A stretch of 64,000 bases of DNA, from contig JAYUHM010000056.1 in assembly GCA_043766985.1 (NCBI GenBank), positions 1-64,000 on the forward strand, given 5' to 3'. The number at the start of each line of letters is the position of its first letter. Positions within the stretch are counted from its first letter, which is position 1. Of the stretch, positions 8,184 to 16,083 are shown piece after piece. Under the pieces are notes generated by a model. It did not search any database and was not told the origin of the DNA. It saw only the letters and a list, made by a program, of their open reading frames with translations. Made by a program: the position numbers and the translations under genes. This DNA comes from JAAFIP01 sp043766985. Lineage in GTDB: Bacteria > Pseudomonadota > Gammaproteobacteria > Burkholderiales > Burkholderiaceae_C.

Positions 8184-9116
8184 TTGAAATTTGCAGTTCT
8201 AGGCGCCGGTGCACTGGGCAGCGCTATCGGCGGGGTGCTTACCGAGGCGGGGCACGATGTGTGGCTGATTACGCGCAACCAAGCCCATGTGGACGCCATA
8301 AACCAACACGGCCTGGGCCTGCGCACAGCGGGTATAGACCGCGTGGTGAAGGCGCAGGCCTCCAGCACCGCGCTGGACGCTGGCGTGGTGGACTGCGTGA
8401 TCGTGCTGGTTAAGTCGGCGCAAACGCGGGCGGCGGTGCAGGCGGCCATGGGCATCATCGGGCCTGACACCACGGTGCTGTCGCTGCAAAACGGCTTGGG
8501 GCATGAAGACATTTTGAGCGACCTGGTGGGCCGGCAGCGCGTGTTGGCGGGCAAAACCTATTGCGGTGGGCAGATGATTGCGCCGGGGCACGTAATTTGT
8601 GGGCACGTGGGTAAAGACACGCATATCGGCGAGCTAAACGGCGCCATGAGCCCGCGCATTTTGCGCATTGCCCAGGCCTTTAACGGTGCGGGCCTGCAAA
8701 CCACGGTGAGCGACAACATCATGGGTACGATTTGGGACAAGCTGTTGATCAACGTGGCCACGGGCGCGCTGAGCGGCATTACGCGGCTGGCCTATGGCGA
8801 CCTGTACCAGGTGCCTGCGCTGCAGGCCTGCGCAATGGCCGCCGTGGCCGAGGCCATGGCGGTGGCCACGGCATGCGGCGTGCGCACCAGCATTACCGAC
8901 CCCGTGCAGGCCTGGCGCAAGGCGGGCGCGGGGCTGCCTTATGAATTTAAAGCGTCCGTTTTGCAAACGCTAGAGCGTGGTGTGCGCACTGAGGTGGACT
9001 ACATCAACGGCGCGGTGGTGCAACTGGGTCTGCAGCATGGCGTGCCTACACCGGTTAACGCTACGTTGCTGGCCTGCATCAAAGGGCTTGAGCAAAATTT
9101 ACCTGTAGCTGGCTAG
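8184..9116 (+). CDS. panE: 2-dehydropantoate 2-reductase family protein
   Basis: The 310-residue protein reduces ketopantoate (or a related 2-oxo acid) with NADPH. The nucleotide-binding motif FAVLGAGALGSAIGGVL opens the protein (GxGxxG at residues 7-12). The catalytic Lys186 lies in GTIWDKLLINVATG, and the C-terminal helical domain has the conserved Glu of ERGVRTEVDYINGAVV. The start is TTG at 8184, preceded at a good distance by AGGAGAG (8173-8179); no ATG fits. Many genomes carry several PanE paralogues, and the position before a TetR-TRAP-aro cluster makes a catabolic reductase possible. The panE symbol is therefore tentative. Confidence 0.85.
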   Translation: MKFAVLGAGALGSAIGGVLTEAGHDVWLITRNQAHVDAINQHGLGLRTAGIDRVVKAQASSTALDAGVVDCVIVLVKSAQTRAAVQAAMGIIGPDTTVLSLQNGLGHEDILSDLVGRQRVLAGKTYCGGQMIAPGHVICGHVGKDTHIGELNGAMSPRILRIAQAFNGAGLQTTVSDNIMGTIWDKLLINVATGALSGITRLAYGDLYQVPALQACAMAAVAEAMAVATACGVRTSITDPVQAWRKAGAGLPYEFKASVLQTLERGVRTEVDYINGAVVQLGLQHGVPTPVNATLLACIKGLEQNLPVAG

Positions 9117-9181
9117 CGCACCTAACCGTGATGGCGTGCGCAGTGCGCCAGCGGCCCGTGTTTGAGTACTTTACCCATTAT

Positions 9182-9226
9182 TTAGGCCGTAAGCCCAATA
9201 TGGCAGGGCATAATGCGCTATTTATA
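9182..9226 (-). repeat. Dispersed repeat, degenerate copy 3
   Basis: On the minus strand this reads AAATAGCGCATTATGCC, then ATATTGGGCTTACGGCCTAAA, keeping the 3' tail of the family. It overlaps the hairpin at 9213-9237. Confidence 0.55.
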
Positions 9227-9237
9227 TTATAGCGCAT
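9213..9237. terminator. Perfect 9-bp hairpin after the panE-like gene
   Basis: ATGCGCTAT and ATAGCGCAT are perfectly complementary around a 7-base TTATATT loop. It lies about 100 bases after the panE-like stop codon and 90 bases before the TetR start. The T run expected of an intrinsic terminator is lacking, so this could equally be a processed-RNA end or operator. Confidence 0.4.
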
Positions 9238-9326
9238 AAGCTGCGGCGCCCACGGGGTATTTGCCAAACCCACTGCGCCACTGGCGTAGCTTTCGCAAAA
9301 TACGCAAAAAGTTTTATACTCCAATT

Positions 9327-9995
9327 ATGGACAAGTTAGTACATTCCGCAAAACCCAAGGCTGTGGCCAAGGAGCCTTCGCGCACCAACGACCCGGTGCG
9401 CACCATGACGGGTATTTTGAATGTAGCCTCTGCCGAGTTTGCCGAGAAGGGCCTGAGCGGCGCGCGCATTGACGAGATTGCCGCGGCTACGAAAACCAGC
9501 AAGCGCATGATCTACTACTACTTTGGCAGCAAAGAAGGTTTGTATTTGGCGGTGCTGGAAGAGTCGTACCGGCGCATGCGCAGCATAGAGAGCGAGCTGC
9601 ACCTGCACGACCTGCCCCCCGAAGACGCGCTGCGCCGCCTGGCAGCGTTTACCTTTGACCACCACCACAGCAACCCCGACTTTGTGCGGCTGGTGATGTC
9701 TGAGAACATGCAGCGCGGCCAGTATCTGGCGCAGAGCAAGCAGATTCAACAGCTCAACGTGCCAGCCATTTCGTCCATCCAAAAGCTCTACGAACGGGGT
9801 GTGGCCCATGGCGTGTTTCGGCCAGGGCTAGACCCGGTCGACATCCACGCATCCATCTCCGCGCTGACGTTTTTTAATGTGTCTAACCAGCACACCTTTG
9901 GCCTGATTTTCAAGCGCGACACGCAAACCACGGCTGCAGTGGCCACCCGGCGCGAGAACGTGGTGGAGATGGTGCTGCGCTTTGTGCGCAAGTAG
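9327..9995 (+). CDS. TetR-family transcriptional regulator
   Basis: The 222-residue product has a TetR helix-turn-helix near residues 25-75 (ILNVASAEFAEKGLSGARID, then EIAAATKTSKRMIYYYFGSK). The C-terminal ligand domain is of the type that includes the QuiR/TetR_C group (NPDFVRLVMSENMQRGQYL). The ATG at 9327 begins where homology starts. It precedes a TRAP transporter and quinate/shikimate-type genes on the same strand, so it is the likely local regulator with an aromatic or alicyclic acid as effector. A TTAGTACATT segment occurs at its own start (9334) and again upstream of dctQ (10081), and may mark its binding sites. Confidence 0.9.
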   Translation: MDKLVHSAKPKAVAKEPSRTNDPVRTMTGILNVASAEFAEKGLSGARIDEIAAATKTSKRMIYYYFGSKEGLYLAVLEESYRRMRSIESELHLHDLPPEDALRRLAAFTFDHHHSNPDFVRLVMSENMQRGQYLAQSKQIQQLNVPAISSIQKLYERGVAHGVFRPGLDPVDIHASISALTFFNVSNQHTFGLIFKRDTQTTAAVATRRENVVEMVLRFVRK

Positions 9996-10052
9996 CGCGC
10001 AAGCCGTAGACAAGTCGTGCGCAAGTTAGTCGCAAGCAACGCATTTATAGGG

Positions 10053-10072
10053 TTTCTACGTATTTGTAGAAA
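10053..10072. promoter_or_regulatory. Candidate operator upstream of the TRAP operon
   Basis: TTTCTAC and GTAGAAA form a perfect 7-bp inverted repeat with a 6-base spacer. It lies 50 bases before dctQ and 58 bases after the TetR stop. A TTAGTACATT segment follows at 10081-10090, also found at the tetR start. The palindrome size fits a TetR-dimer site. No canonical -35/-10 pair was assigned. Confidence 0.45.
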
Positions 10073-10122
10073 TTAACCATTTAGTACATTTAACCTTATT
10101 TAATAAATAATTGGAATTATTT

Positions 10123-10662
10123 ATGTTCGAAAAATTCATCGACAGTTATTGCAAGCTCCTCGGTTATTTGGTAGCCGCCATGTTGGCGGTGATGGTGGCC
10201 CTGGTGTTTGGCAACGTGTTCATGCGCTATGCCTTCAACTCGGGCTTTACTTTGTCTGAGGAGTTGTCGCGCTGGCTGTTTGTGTGGATGACTTTTCTGG
10301 GCGCAGTAGTGGCCTTGCGCAGCAACGGCCACCTGGGTACCGACATGCTAGTGGGCAAGCTGGGGCCTACGGGCAAGCGCATTTGCATGGGCTTGTCGTT
10401 GGTGCTGATGCTGTACTGCATTGGCCTGGTGTTCAAAGGCTCGTATGACCAAACGGTGGTCAACTGGAACTCTACCAGCGCGGTGATGGAGGTGTCGATG
10501 GGCTACTTTTACGCCTCGGGCATGGCCTTTGCCGTGCTGGGCGCTTTGGTGCTGCTAAGCGACCTGTGGCGCCTGCTGACGGGCCAGATACGCGATGACC
10601 AATTGGTGCTGATGCAAGAGTCGGAAGACGTGCCGCACGGTGACACTAAAACCACGCAATAA
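10123..10662 (+). CDS. dctQ: TRAP transporter small membrane subunit (DctQ type)
   Basis: The 179-residue protein has four hydrophobic segments typical of the small TRAP permease subunit. It carries the family block FSGFTLSEELSRWLFVWMTF-like (here NSGFTLSEELSRWLFVWMTF, about residues 41-60) and LGAVVALRSNGHLGTDMLVG. It acts with the large subunit encoded 49 bases downstream and the binding protein beyond to import a carboxylate using the sodium gradient. The ATG at 10123 (MFEKFIDSYC) with GGAA upstream is preferred over a TTG at 10111. Confidence 0.9.
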   Translation: MFEKFIDSYCKLLGYLVAAMLAVMVALVFGNVFMRYAFNSGFTLSEELSRWLFVWMTFLGAVVALRSNGHLGTDMLVGKLGPTGKRICMGLSLVLMLYCIGLVFKGSYDQTVVNWNSTSAVMEVSMGYFYASGMAFAVLGALVLLSDLWRLLTGQIRDDQLVLMQESEDVPHGDTKTTQ

Positions 10663-10711
10663 AAAAGCCACTCGCACAAGAAACCGTCCAATTAACGCCG
10701 CAGAGATACAC

Positions 10712-11989
10712 ATGACGATCACGATTTTTTTAGGCTCGCTGCTGGCTGCCATGGCGCTGGGCATCCCCATTGCCTTTGCGCTGCTGCTGTGCGGCACCGC
10801 GCTGATGTGGCATATGAACATGTTTGACGCGCAAATTTTGGCGCAAAACGTGATTGAGGGGGCCAACAGCTTCCCGCTGCTGGCGGTGCCCTTCTTCATG
10901 CTGGCCGGTGAGGTGATGAACGCGGGCGGCCTGTCCAAACGCATTGTCAACTTTGCCATGGCTTTGGTGGGTCACATCAAAGGGGGCTTGGGTTATGTGA
11001 CCATCGTGGCTGCTGTCATCATGGCCTCACTATCGGGCTCGGCAGTGGCAGACGCGGCGGCGCTCACCGCACTGCTGCTGCCCATGATGGTGGCCGCCGG
11101 GCATGACCGGGCGCGCTCGGCAGGCTTAATTGCCTCGGCGGGCATCATCGCGCCCATCATTCCCCCGTCGATTGGTTTTGTGATCTTTGGCGTGACGGCC
11201 AACGTGTCGATTTCCAAGCTCTTTATGGCGGGCATCTTCCCCGGCATTTGGCTGGCCGTGTCGCTGTGGTTTACCTGGTGGTGGCTGGTGCGCAAAGAGA
11301 CCATTGCCCCACCGCCGCGCAAGACGGGTGCCGAGGTATTACAGGCACTCAAAGATGCCACTTGGGCGCTGGTGCTGCCCTTCATCATTATTTTTGGCTT
11401 GAAGTTTGGCGTTTTCACCCCCACTGAGGCAGCCGTGGTGGCGGCGGTGTACGCCATCGCCATCTCGGTGTTTGTCTACAAAGAGCTCAACTTTAAAAAA
11501 CTGGTGCCGCTGTTTATTGCAGCGGCTACTACCTGCTCTATCGTCATGTTTTTGGTGGCCGCTGCCATGGTGTCGGCCTGGCTGATTACGGTGGCTAACT
11601 TGCCTGCCCAGGTGGTGGAGTTGCTGCAACCCCTGCTGGACAGCCCCAAGCTGCTCATGCTGGCTATCATGGTGCTGACGATGGTGGTAGGCACCGCGCT
11701 GGACATGACCCCCACTATTCTTTTGCTTACCCCCGTGCTGATGCCCGTGGTGAAGGCTGCGGGCATTGACCCGGTGTATTTTGGGGTGCTGTTCATCATC
11801 AACAACGCGATAGGTTTGATTACCCCGCCCGTGGGCACGGTGCTTAATGCCGTGGCGGGTGTGGGCAAGATTGGCATGGACGAGGTGACCAAGGGGGTCA
11901 TACCGTTCATGATTGCGCAGTTTGCCATCATGTTTTTGATGGTGGCCTTTCCGCAGCTGGTGATGGTGCCCGCGCGCTGGTTTTATTAA
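10712..11989 (+). CDS. dctM: TRAP transporter large membrane subunit (DctM type)
   Basis: The 425-residue protein has about 12 membrane segments. Family blocks include NSFPLLAVPFFMLAGEVMNAGGLSKRIV near residues 48-75, ASLSGSAVADAAALTALLLP near 105-125, IIPPSIGFVIFGV and the C-terminal LITPPVGTVLNAVAGVGKIG. It forms the sodium-coupled transport channel of a TRAP system. The ATG at 10712 starts the first membrane helix; an upstream in-frame extension from 10640 overlaps dctQ and has no family resemblance. Its position between dctQ and dctP is the usual order. Confidence 0.93.
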   Translation: MTITIFLGSLLAAMALGIPIAFALLLCGTALMWHMNMFDAQILAQNVIEGANSFPLLAVPFFMLAGEVMNAGGLSKRIVNFAMALVGHIKGGLGYVTIVAAVIMASLSGSAVADAAALTALLLPMMVAAGHDRARSAGLIASAGIIAPIIPPSIGFVIFGVTANVSISKLFMAGIFPGIWLAVSLWFTWWWLVRKETIAPPPRKTGAEVLQALKDATWALVLPFIIIFGLKFGVFTPTEAAVVAAVYAIAISVFVYKELNFKKLVPLFIAAATTCSIVMFLVAAAMVSAWLITVANLPAQVVELLQPLLDSPKLLMLAIMVLTMVVGTALDMTPTILLLTPVLMPVVKAAGIDPVYFGVLFIINNAIGLITPPVGTVLNAVAGVGKIGMDEVTKGVIPFMIAQFAIMFLMVAFPQLVMVPARWFY

Positions 11990-12141
11990 ATGCCTAGTGT
12001 TTGTCCGTAGCCCCAATACGCCCTGCGAGCGTTGGGTGAGAGCGTTGGGTAAGTTAGCAAAGCATGTGATTGGGTACGCCATGTGCTGAGTTTTTTTGTG
12101 TTGACGTACTTGTTTAATCCCTCGTCCTTTTTGGAGACCTT

Positions 12142-13149
12142 ATGAAACGTGTATTCCTCAAATCCATCACCGCTGCCGTGGCCATTGCTGCCTGCGGCCT
12201 GGTATCGGCCCAAGACATCAAAGAGCGCAGCTTCAAGTTCGCGCTGGCAAGCCCGGACACCCACCCCGCTGCTGCTGGCATGAAAAAATTTGTGGAGTCC
12301 GTTGCGGCTAAATCCGGTGGGAAAATGAAGGTCACTTTGTTCTACAACAGTGCCTTGGGCGGCGACCAGGCTGTGCTGTCCTCCATCAAGGGCGGCACGG
12401 TAGACATGTCGGTCATGAACTCGGGCATCTTGGCCTCTGAGGCCAAAGAGCTGGCCATTTTTGACTTCCCTTTCCTGTTTGCCAACGAGAAAGAGTCTGA
12501 CGCCATTGTGGACGGCCCCGTGGGCCAGAAGCTGCACAAGCTGCTCGAAGACAAAGGCATCATCGGCCTGTCATACTGGGAGCTGGGCTACCGCCAGATG
12601 ACCAATGGCAAGCGCGCCCTGAACAAGGTGGAAGACATTGCCGGCCTCAAGCTGCGCGTCATCCCCAACCCGATCAACGTGGCCTGGGTGAAAGCCCTGG
12701 GTGCCAACCCTACGCCCATGCCTTTCCCCGAGGTGTACGGCGGCCTGGAGCAAGGTGCCATTGACGGCCAGGAAAACCCGATTGGCGTGATTGCCGCCAA
12801 CAAGTTTTGGGAAGTGCAAAAACACATCGCGTTGACCAACCACCAGTACAACCCCCAGTCGGTGATCTTCAGCAAAAAAGTGTGGGACACCTTAAGCGCC
12901 GCCGAGAAGAAAATTCTGGACGACTCAGCAGACGAAGCCGCCAAAGGCCAGCGCGAAGCCGCGCGTGCTGCCGTAGCCGCCAACCTGGAGCTACTCAAGA
13001 AAAACGGCATGCAAGTGACCAGCTTTTCACCGGCAGAAGTAGCCAAATTGCGCGAGAAAATGAAGCCGGTGATTGCCCAGTTCAGCGCCAACGTGGGCGA
13101 AGCCACTGTGAACGAGATGATGGCTGAGCTGGCCAAATTGCGTAAGTAA
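12142..13149 (+). CDS. dctP: TRAP transporter periplasmic binding protein (DctP type)
   Basis: The 335-residue protein has a signal peptide ending around LVSAQ (residue 24). The ligand-clamping Arg lies in IAGLKLRVIPNPINV, followed by PMPFPEVYGGLEQGAIDGQEN, the usual DctP order. TTTGGAGACC upstream is a good ribosome binding site. A 152-base gap separates it from dctM; it contains TTGACG at about 12100 and may hold a separate promoter, so the binding protein could be made in excess. The substrate is not identified by sequence; the following aroQ and aroE genes point to quinate, shikimate or dehydroshikimate. Confidence 0.92.
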   Translation: MKRVFLKSITAAVAIAACGLVSAQDIKERSFKFALASPDTHPAAAGMKKFVESVAAKSGGKMKVTLFYNSALGGDQAVLSSIKGGTVDMSVMNSGILASEAKELAIFDFPFLFANEKESDAIVDGPVGQKLHKLLEDKGIIGLSYWELGYRQMTNGKRALNKVEDIAGLKLRVIPNPINVAWVKALGANPTPMPFPEVYGGLEQGAIDGQENPIGVIAANKFWEVQKHIALTNHQYNPQSVIFSKKVWDTLSAAEKKILDDSADEAAKGQREAARAAVAANLELLKKNGMQVTSFSPAEVAKLREKMKPVIAQFSANVGEATVNEMMAELAKLRK

Positions 13150-13161
13150 TTTGAATGGCCG

Positions 13162-13222
13162 GGCGCAGGCAGCTATGACGGTGAAGGTAGTTGTATCGTC
13201 ACCGGCACGCACTGCGCCTGCC
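13162..13222 (+). promoter_or_regulatory. Intercistronic stem-loop between dctP and aroQ
   Basis: GGCGCAG (13162-13168) can pair with CTGCGCC (13212-13218), and inside it CGGTGA pairs with TCACCG. No T run follows directly. It may act as a partial terminator or protect the upstream mRNA, and so set the ratio between transporter and enzymes. Confidence 0.4.
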
Positions 13223-13272
13223 GGTGCCCCGTTTACACTGACTCATTTTTTACGCTCTAAAAGGACAGCCCC

Positions 13273-13719
13273 ATGAAAATTCTTATGCTCCACGGCATTA
13301 ACCACGCCATGTTCGGCAAGCGCGACCCGGCGCAGTACGGCACCATCACGCTGGACGAAATCAACGCCAGCCTTGTCACCCTGGGCAAAGAGCTGGGCAC
13401 CGAGATAGAGCACTTTCAAACCGACAGCGAAGGCGAGATGTGCGGCCGCATCCACAAGGGCTTTTTTGACAAGGTAGATGCCGTGCTGATCAACGCTGGC
13501 GCCTGGACGCACTACAGCTACGGCATTCGCGACGCACTGGCTATCCTGACCTGCCCGATTGTGGAGCTGCACATGAGCAACATCCACGCGCGTGAAGAGT
13601 TTCGCCACAAGTCGGTGTTTGCCGACATTGCGCGAGGCCAAATCTGCGGCTTCGGTCACGACAGCTACCTGCTGGCGCTGCGCGCAGCGGTGACAGCTGC
13701 CAAGGCAAGCGCAAAATAA
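13273..13719 (+). CDS. aroQ: Type II 3-dehydroquinate dehydratase
   Basis: The 148-residue enzyme interconverts 3-dehydroquinate and 3-dehydroshikimate. It keeps the type II layout: flexible loop with Arg17 and catalytic Tyr22 (FGKRDPAQYGTITL), then VLINAGAWTHYSYGIRDAL, then His100 in ELHMSNIHAREEFRHKSVF and the end IARGQICGFGHDSYLLAL. It departs from the usual start (LNGPNLNLLG is here LHGINHAMFG). This suggests a divergent catabolic paralogue (QuiC1/QutE type) rather than the biosynthetic enzyme. AGGACAG precedes the ATG. The next gene is a shikimate dehydrogenase homologue. Confidence 0.9.
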   Translation: MKILMLHGINHAMFGKRDPAQYGTITLDEINASLVTLGKELGTEIEHFQTDSEGEMCGRIHKGFFDKVDAVLINAGAWTHYSYGIRDALAILTCPIVELHMSNIHAREEFRHKSVFADIARGQICGFGHDSYLLALRAAVTAAKASAK

Positions 13720-13795
13720 TCGCCTCTGCTTAGCCAGAAACCTCCCCACGTTCGGCCTGAGCTTGCCCTAGGCTTCTTACCGATCTAAGTTTTTC

Positions 13796-14632
13796 ATGCA
13801 CATCAACGGCCACACCGAACTCATAGCCCACATCGGCTACCCCACGCACAGCTTCAAAGCGCCGATGGTCTACAACCCCTACTTTGCGCAAGCAGGGGTG
13901 AACGCCGTGGTGGTGCCGATGGGTTGCAAGGGCGAAGATTACCCCACGTTTTTGCGCAGCGTTTTTAATCTGTCCAACATACGCGGCGCGCTCATCACCA
14001 TGCCGCATAAGGTGACCACCGCGGCATTGCTCGACGAAGTTTCGCCCACGGTACTGGTGGCAGGGGCCTGCAATGCGGTAAAGCGCACGCAAGACGGCAA
14101 ACTGGTAGGCGACATGTTTGACGGCGCAGGCTTTGTGCGCGGCGTGCAGCGCAAGGGCTTGCAGCTCAAGGGCGCGCGCGTGCTGGTGGTGGGCAGCGGC
14201 GGCGTAGGCTGCGCCATTGCCGCGTCGCTAGCGGCTGAGGGCTTGCGTGCTATCAGCCTGTTTGATGTCAACGCTGCATCAGCCCAGCAACTGGGCGAGC
14301 GCCTGAAGAAGCACTACCCCGCTATCGACGTGCACACCGGCTCCAACGACCCGGCAGGCTACGACTTGGTGGTGAACGCCACGCCCCTGGGCATGAACGA
14401 GGGCGACCCGCTGCCCATGGACATGTCTCGCTTGGACGCCAGCACCTTTGTAGGCGAAGTGGTGATGAAGTCTGAGACCACCGCCTTCCTGGCCGCTGCC
14501 CAGGCACGCGGCTGCCGCACCCAGGTGGGGACCGACATGCTATTTGAGCAGATTCCCGCGTACCTGGATTTTTTTGGTTTGCCCACCACCACGGCAGAGA
14601 ACTTGCGCGCCGTGGCGCAGCTAAGTTACTAA
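13796..14632 (+). CDS. aroE: Shikimate/quinate dehydrogenase family protein
   Basis: The 278-residue protein belongs to the AroE/QuiB family, which oxidises shikimate or quinate (or reduces dehydroshikimate) with a nicotinamide cofactor. The catalytic Lys72 is in ALITMPHKV and Asp109 in LVGDMFDGAGF. The cofactor motif is VLVVGSGGVGCAIAASLA. The substrate loop usually IGxPxxHSxSP is IGYPTHSFKAP, so the motif is shifted and one Ser of the loop is replaced. With the neighbouring dehydroquinase and transporter, a catabolic role is more likely than aromatic amino acid biosynthesis. The ATG at 13796 starts homology. Confidence 0.88.
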   Translation: MHINGHTELIAHIGYPTHSFKAPMVYNPYFAQAGVNAVVVPMGCKGEDYPTFLRSVFNLSNIRGALITMPHKVTTAALLDEVSPTVLVAGACNAVKRTQDGKLVGDMFDGAGFVRGVQRKGLQLKGARVLVVGSGGVGCAIAASLAAEGLRAISLFDVNAASAQQLGERLKKHYPAIDVHTGSNDPAGYDLVVNATPLGMNEGDPLPMDMSRLDASTFVGEVVMKSETTAFLAAAQARGCRTQVGTDMLFEQIPAYLDFFGLPTTTAENLRAVAQLSY

Positions 14633-14711
14633 TTGCTGCAAAGTGGCCTGCGCAGTTATCTTGCGCAACGCGGTAAACCACGCCATCATGGGGCCCTTGG
14701 AAAGGGAGCCT

Positions 14712-15089
14712 ATGATCATCAAACGTTGGTCCAGCAGCGGTAGAGGGCGCAGTAGCTGCGTGGCTCTGGATGGCCTGGTGTGGACGGTGGCTAACGCCAT
14801 GGACATGACGGCCAGTTTTGAATCGCAGGTGGCGCAAAGCTTTGCCATGCTGGACATGCACCTGACCGAGGCGCTGTCAGCGCGCACGCATATTTTGTCA
14901 TTGCAAGTGATGTTGGCGGACATCAATATGCTGGATGTGTTTGACGCCCTGTGGCAAGCATGGATTGGCCCCGACCCTGCCCACTGGCCGCAACGCGCCT
15001 GCTTTCAGGGCGTATTGCCACCCGGGTTATTGGTAGAGCTGGTGGCCACCGCTGCCCCAGAATCCACTCGGTTGCTACATATTCAATAG
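14712..15089 (+). CDS. RidA/YjgF-family protein
   Basis: The 125-residue product has the YjgF/YER057c/UK114 fold signature: VWTVANAMDMTASFESQVAQ (about residues 22-41), then LSLQVMLADINMLDVFDALWQ and QRACFQGVLPPGLLVELVATAA at the end. The usual catalytic Arg of RidA corresponds to Arg in PQRACFQG. The ATG at 14712 was chosen because AAAGGGA lies 6 bases upstream. The last codons are CAA TAG, the stop being the first bases of a dispersed repeat, so the original C-terminus may have been altered. It follows aroE by 79 bases and may clear a reactive enamine or enol intermediate. Confidence 0.82.
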   Translation: MIIKRWSSSGRGRSSCVALDGLVWTVANAMDMTASFESQVAQSFAMLDMHLTEALSARTHILSLQVMLADINMLDVFDALWQAWIGPDPAHWPQRACFQGVLPPGLLVELVATAAPESTRLLHIQ

Positions 15090-15125
15090 CTGATTGTGCT
15101 GTTTTTTATTGGGCTACAGCCCGAT
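15081..15125 (+). repeat. Dispersed AATAGC/TTGGGCT repeat, copy 4
   Basis: CAATAGCTGATTGTGCTGT, then TTTTATTGGGCT, then ACAGCCCGA. It overlaps the stop codon of the RidA-like gene and sits between two convergent genes. Confidence 0.75.
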
Positions 15126-15136
15126 ATTGCACTCAA

Positions 15137-15982
15137 TTACGTTAAAGCAAAAGCGTCCATCGCTAGGTAGCGGTACATCACCTCGCGGCTCAGATACTGC
15201 ACGGCAGGGGCCGAGGCAGTAGCATCGCCCCATCCCGCAGCGCCCAAGGCAAAATAAATTGGGGCAAAGTGCTCGTCGGTGGGGTGGGCGCGCACGGCTT
15301 GGGGGGCTTGCTGGCGGTAAGCCAGCATGGCGGTTTTGTCGCCGTGCGTGACGGCCTGCTCTATCCAACGGGCAAAGGCTTGGGCGTAGGGCTCGGGGGT
15401 GTCGCCCAGCTCGGGGCGGCCTGCGTTAAAAAACTCGCCTAGGTTATGCGTCATGCTGCCTGAGGCGACTATCAACACACCTTGGCTGCGCAAGCTGGCC
15501 AGCGCCGCGCCCATGGCCATGACCGATTGCGGCGTGTAGCTGGCTGGCAGCGCCACTTGCACCACGGGTATATCGGCTTGGGGGAACAAGTGCATCAGCG
15601 GCACCCAGGCACCGTGGTCTAGCGGGCGCTTGGCGTCGCCTTGCGCGGCTATGCCTGCGGCCTGCAGCAGCGCCAGCACCTGCTGCCCCAGCGCCGGGCT
15701 GCCCGCAGCGGGGTACTGCAACTGGTACAGCTCAGGCGGAAAGCCGCCAAAGTCGTGCCAGGTCTCGGGGTGGGGCGTGGTCATCACCGTGGCGGCGTGC
15801 GACATCCAGTGCGGCGACATGACGACGATGCCGCGCGGCTTGACTGGCAGGGCCTGTGCCCAGGCCCGCAGCGCGGGGGCGGTGCTGCCAAGCTCCAGGG
15901 CGAACATGGGCGAGCCATGCGATACAAAAAGCACCGGCATGGGTGCCGTGTGCGCGGTATGCTGGGCGGTAGAAGTAGTCAT
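15137..15982 (-). CDS. Class III extradiol ring-cleavage dioxygenase, DODA/YgiD type
   Basis: The 281-residue protein resembles 4,5-DOPA dioxygenase YgiD of the LigB superfamily, zinc or non-haem iron enzymes cleaving catechols. Metal-ligand histidines are visible: His22 in VLFVSHGSP, His58 in VMSPHW, and a C-terminal His in RAHPTDEHFAPIYFALG. DHGAWVPLMHLFPQADIPVVQ and SGSMTHNLGEF are further family blocks. No ferredoxin-type partner is adjacent, as expected. It is convergent with the RidA-like gene, with a dispersed repeat between them. The substrate in vivo is not evident. Confidence 0.88.
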   Translation of the reverse strand: MTTSTAQHTAHTAPMPVLFVSHGSPMFALELGSTAPALRAWAQALPVKPRGIVVMSPHWMSHAATVMTTPHPETWHDFGGFPPELYQLQYPAAGSPALGQQVLALLQAAGIAAQGDAKRPLDHGAWVPLMHLFPQADIPVVQVALPASYTPQSVMAMGAALASLRSQGVLIVASGSMTHNLGEFFNAGRPELGDTPEPYAQAFARWIEQAVTHGDKTAMLAYRQQAPQAVRAHPTDEHFAPIYFALGAAGWGDATASAPAVQYLSREVMYRYLAMDAFALT

Positions 15983-16022
15983 ACAGGCAATGTGGAGGCG
16001 ATTGCCAAGTTTTCAATGCACT

Positions 16023-16075
16023 ATTAATTTAGTAGCTGCTTGTGCTATGTTCTGTTGGGCTAACAGCCAAAATGA
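16023..16075 (+). repeat. Dispersed AATAGC/TTGGGCT repeat, copy 5
   Basis: TAGTAGCTGCTTGTGCTAT, then GTTCTGTTGGGCT, then AACAGCCAAAA. It lies between the dioxygenase start and the 3' end of the metalloprotease gene. Confidence 0.85.
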
Positions 16076-16083
16076 TGCAATAT

